The notes beneath the pieces were generated by a model. The model did no database searches. It worked only from the letters and a program-made list of their open reading frames with translations, and was not told the DNA's origin. Of a stretch of DNA of 64,000 bases, positions 59,911 through 64,000 are shown piece after piece. The DNA lies in contig NC_090757.1 in assembly GCF_036898095.1 (NCBI RefSeq), forward strand, positions 62,462,347 to 62,526,346, written 5' to 3'. Numbering within the stretch: position 1 is the stretch's first letter; each line of letters starts with the position of its first letter. A program made the translations under genes and the position numbers. This stretch comes from Palaemon carinicauda. Its lineage: Eukaryota > Arthropoda > Malacostraca > Decapoda > Palaemonidae.

Positions 59911-61604
59911 ATGTATGTATCTTCTTTCATATGATGAAAATTTTTTCCTAATAGGTGAAAAAAATCTTTGCAACTTGTCTCGTGTCAAGGGGTTTCACTG
60001 TACTGTAAACAGTATAAAGGAAAAGGTCAAGCTCACACCAAAAGGTTACATACATACACTTACCAGATTTGAAATTTCTTTATTTCTGTCCAAAGCTATA
60101 TAGGTGAATTGTAAGAGTTTTGTACCCATTCCAAATCGAAAACTTCTGCTATTTAGTCTTGTCCTGTGATGCAGTCAGAAAAATTGACTTGTATAGTTAA
60201 AATTGTCTTAGAATGTTATGTTTTCAGAAATGTATATTCACAATTTGATGAATAATGTAATTGTATTTATCATAACCTGCCCATTTGATTAGCTTTTATA
60301 TAACGTTCCAGAGAGAGAACTGGATAAGGTTTGCGACCACAATTTTTCAATGTACTAGTGACTAAAAGCTAACAATGTACCTTGTGCTTACAACTTACTA
60401 GGCTGGATTTGTGGTGTGGAATGACTTGTCTTGTATTTCCTTTGATCAGAATTTTGGTAGTGGAAGTAATTAGGTTACTTAATATGAGTTGAATTAAAGC
60501 CATGAATGTATCAAAAGTCAAAAAGGGATCCTTGTAAACAAGACCTCGTTTTCTGGCAGCATCCCTTACAAACTCATTAACCAAAGTAATTTTTTTTTAT
60601 AAAGGGAATTCAGTTGATGCATTCCACACGTTCATAAATACACACATACATTGATTTTTATAGCGTTATAATGTTTAAAAAATTTTGATGCATATCATTA
60701 TATAAGTTGATTCACTGTATTGTTCTGTAAAAAAAGGAGAAATATTGACATTAACCTTTGAGGAGAGTCGTAACCAATGCACCAGGGTTTGGAGGATCTC
60801 TCCATAAGAATGTTGGGTTTAATATTGGGAGTTACTCTCAGGAACCATTTTTTTAACTGGTCACGTGAATTATGCTTTATGGACACGGTCACTTTTACAC
60901 GTACATGAAATTTTTGACAGTGTCTTATTTAGAAACTACTGCTTTTCTTTTATAATTATGTAAAAATCACATGAACAAGCTTTGAACACTGCTTATGTTG
61001 CGTAGGGCACTGCTTGACACCTTGTACTGGTTCACAAAAAGTCCACATGCGAAGGGAAAGTTATGCTCCCAGACTCATTTAATACTCGCATACCGATATA
61101 ATTTTTCATGCTCCTATTCCAAGTTACTCGTAACCTGAGGTATTAGTATTACTGTGTTTTCTAAGTGAGAAAAATTAAGCCTTGGCAATTGAAGATGGCA
61201 GGATGATTGGGTAATGCAAAGGAATAGTAACTGATAATTTGCCAGAGCAATTTGCTTGTGCAAGAACTGGAGGAACAGGCACCAAGCGTGCTACTAGACA
61301 CTGCATTGAAATATTCATACGTTGTAAAATGGCATAATTATAGCGACATCCGGGCGAAAAGTTTATTCTAATACAAAAATGCAAGCATGTGGCATTAATG
61401 CTATTTTTAAGTAATAAAAATTTGGTTTTGGCAGCTTGGCATATATTTTGTCCATGAAAAAGAAAACACTGTTAAGTAAGGCCTTGTATTATCAAATATA
61501 CAAAATTCTTATTTACATAGAAATAATTAGCTTAAAAATATAAAGCTATTTTTGCATGAATGCTGAACATTATATGAAGATACTGTATAGTGTTAGTTTT
61601 GTAT
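59911..61604. other. Intronic, no recognised feature
   Basis: No SMC3 exon was found here. A minus-strand frame at 60369-60584 starts MVNEFVRDAARKRGLVYKD and is open for 71 codons. I do not recognise it and it may be a transposon fragment. Confidence 0.45.
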
Positions 61605-61700
61605 TGATTATTATTACTACTGGCCAGGCTACATCCATGGTTGAAAAAGCTCCAACAGGGAAAGTTATCCAGTGATAACAGGATATAAGGGAATTGGAAA
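61605..61700 (-). repeat. Old SINE 3' remnant
   Basis: TATTATTACTACTGGCCAGG, then GTTGAAAAAGCTCCAACAGG, then CCAGTGATAAC resemble the tail-proximal SINE sequence with many changes. Confidence 0.55.
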
Positions 61701-63420
61701 TAAGCCATATATTATGAGTTAGTTAAAAAGTTAGTTAGTGAGGAGTGTAAAATATAAGAGATTTAAGTTTAACAGCAATGTTAAAATGGATGTCATGTAA
61801 AAACAACAAAACAAGACTAACACCAGCCTTTACATCTAAAGATTTTACAAAAATGTTGAACTTCTGAAGTTCCACATTTTCAGGTTAAAGTGAAAATAGA
61901 ATTTCTTGTTAGATTTCTTAAAAATACAGTTTTCTGTTGCTAGTTTTCTTTCGTGTAGCTGAAAATAGTTTCTTGCTGCTAGTTTTGTTTTGTGTTGCTA
62001 TTTTAGTCAATATGTATATGTAGTTCTTCAATGACAATAGTTTCTTCCAAGACAATCCTTGGTAATTGGAGTACAGTACTTACTTCAAGATACTGAAATT
62101 ATGTTCATTTCCTTTATGTTGGTAAATAGTAATAATAAAGTGCTATCATTGGCAAAAATATTAGGATTTATTTGATTGTATTATGATTTAATTTTTCCAG
62201 TTCTAATGAAGTAAATTTTGTAGTTTGGTTCAATTTAGGATTCTTAAGATCTGTTGGTAGGACATTAGGTTATAGGCTGAATAGCTTTTGTCTTTTAAAT
62301 AATTATTTTAGTAGAAACAGCCCAAGTCCCATCAATTAGGAATGTAGTCCAAATGTCATACTTTCAGATACATATAGAAAAGGAGGGTTTTTTTCCTCAG
62401 TTATAAATACAATTAAGAAGTTAGAAATTCATATTGACAATCCATTGTTCACCAATTACTGATAGCTAGAATGGGGAAAATTATCATTCAAATTGTAAGT
62501 CTAAAGGTTTTATGAAACATTGAAGTAATTCAGTCATCATTTTGTGTTTAGGAATTAAATTTTTTTAATATGAATTATATTTATGTATCGATTTTTTTTT
62601 TTCAAGAAAAACCTTGTAAAATAACACCTGATGTCCAAATATTATTACTGTACAGGTAAAAAATTGCCATTTTTTCCACTGTTTCAAGTCCTTCACAATT
62701 TGAGAGAGGATGATATAAAGTTGAGACCTTTTGATATTGTCTAGTTAATATGATACAGCTTGGATAAGTAGAGTAGCAAGTTATACTTTCCGAGGACATG
62801 CTCAAAGTACTAGATTTTGGATGGGAAGAAATTTAGAAAACATGTTATTCCATGCCACCCTTGATATAGGTGGACAATCATTAAGCCTCCTTTTCTTAAG
62901 TGTGTGGAATCAAAGGCTGTGGGGATCACTATAAGAGTATTGTGCAGTTTATGCAGATAGGCTAAAAGGTGTTTTAGTAGGGTCTGTTCTGTTAACTATG
63001 TAAAAATGCTAGTTTCCATTGCCCAACAGTTTCATAATTTCACTGCAGAATCGGCCATTTTGATTGCAGTAAGTAGGTTATAAAAGTGAGCCATAGCAGA
63101 AATGTTGTAACGTGTAGTGTAGTTCTTAAAAATAACTACAAAGTTTTGTATCTTAACCCATAATCGTGAACAATGGTGTTATTCTAGCCAAGGCCAATAG
63201 AATAACAGGTCAACCCACGGCCGCTTGAAATTTTGAAGTTTGCGCATCCGTGGTGTCAACAGGTTCAAAAAGGTCCCACGCTGAACCTATGGTTAGTCTT
63301 TAATGAGCAGCCCAGGTCAGACATCCATCTCTCTCCGACTCAATTTGTCTCACAGCCTTGCTCTGTCTCAAATCCCAAATATGATTATAGAGAGGTCACC
63401 ATTGTATAATTATAAATCGC
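61701..63420. other. Intronic, no recognised feature
   Basis: AT-rich sequence with no exon or repeat that I can support. Confidence 0.45.
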
Positions 63421-63439
63421 CTCCATCATATATGATAAC

Positions 63440-63573
63440 GGTAATCATTAATAATAATAATAATACTAAAAATAATGATAACCATAATAATAAAAACAAT
63501 ATAATAATATAAGGAGTATAATTATAATAATAGTAATAATGGTATCAAGAGTCAAAGAATAATAATCATAGCA

Positions 63574-63615
<42 letters not shown>

Positions 63616-63620
63616 TATTA

Positions 63621-63657
<37 letters not shown>

Positions 63658-63682
63658 CATTATTATTGTAATAATACTGATA

Positions 63683-63713
<31 letters not shown>

Positions 63714-63754
63714 CTGCTGTTATTATTATATTTATTCTATATTAATATCAAAAG

Positions 63755-63803
<49 letters not shown>

Positions 63804-63840
63804 CATAATAATAATAATAATGATAATAATAACAATATAA
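63440..63840. repeat. (AAT)n / (ATT)n compound microsatellite
   Basis: AAT-rich, then ATT-rich, a short GTT/GGT block, then AAT-rich again. Opposite phases on one strand could pair as hairpins. Confidence 0.93.
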
Positions 63841-64000
63841 TTAAATGAGATTATGGACAAGCAGTCAGAGAGAGACAGAGGAAAGAAAAAAATGTGAGAA
63901 AGAGGACACGTGCTCCTCTTTAGATTGCCTGGAGCTTCTCTCCGGACAAGGGCTTTCGATTGCCTTGGGGGATTTTTGACGGTGCGTCTAGTCACGTGAC
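63841..64000. other. Window end, non-coding
   Basis: Purine-rich segment followed by mixed sequence; nothing recognised. Confidence 0.4.

Noticed and set aside
60369..60584. 71-codon minus-strand frame as a possible gene
   Set aside because: I recognise no family, and no adjoining exon or repeat supports it.
63466..63995. Ile- or Tyr-rich frames at the right end
   Set aside because: They are translations of the trinucleotide repeat, with no other support.

Overview
This is a window of an animal nuclear genome, most likely an arthropod and probably a decapod crustacean. The evidence is intron-split coding exons, AT-rich non-coding DNA, very long (TA)n and (TTA)n microsatellites, and several DIRS1-type tyrosine-recombinase retrotransposons, which are known to be common in Decapoda. 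The organism call is inference from the repeat content and not a species identification. No bacterial-style operons, CRISPR arrays, rRNA or tRNA genes were seen.

The only host gene I can support is the 5' part of SMC3, the cohesin ATPase, on the + strand. Nine coding exons between 34822 and 47478 splice in frame and cover about 394 codons: the N-terminal ATPase head with Walker A and the ESCO acetylation lysines, then the start of the first coiled coil. The tiny first exon was not found. The hinge and C-terminal head lie beyond the right edge, because the last visible intron runs from 47479 past 64000.

Almost everything else is transposable elements, often nested. Left part: a 1.3-kb DNA transposon with a perfect 8-bp target duplication (1363-2676); a (TAA)n-tailed SINE-like repeat (3375-4039); a LINE (4577-7187) inserted inside a second SINE copy; an antisense LINE remnant (7310-8420); an antisense gypsy-type LTR retrotransposon (8573-14356) with a 1250-codon gag-pol frame; and a 4.6-kb Merlin-like DNA transposon (17603-22179) that splits a third SINE copy and itself holds a DIRS fragment.

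Middle and right parts: a cluster of DIRS elements. Copy A (24180-28285) has lost its reverse transcriptase. A second degenerate copy follows (28286-29830), then RNase H and recombinase remnants (29830-31850). A compact 2.2-kb copy D (32252-34413) keeps its inverted termini and internal complementary region. Copy B (36950-43365) sits inside SMC3 intron 4 and ends 15 bp before the next exon. Copy C (49744-55767) sits in the last visible intron. All of these read in the same direction as SMC3, and every coding region is broken by stops or frameshifts. Further repeats are SINE copies, a 335-bp hAT-like MITE, LINE 3' ends next to (TA)n tracts, and local tandem repeats. SMC3 is thus a conserved gene whose introns have been greatly enlarged by retroelements.
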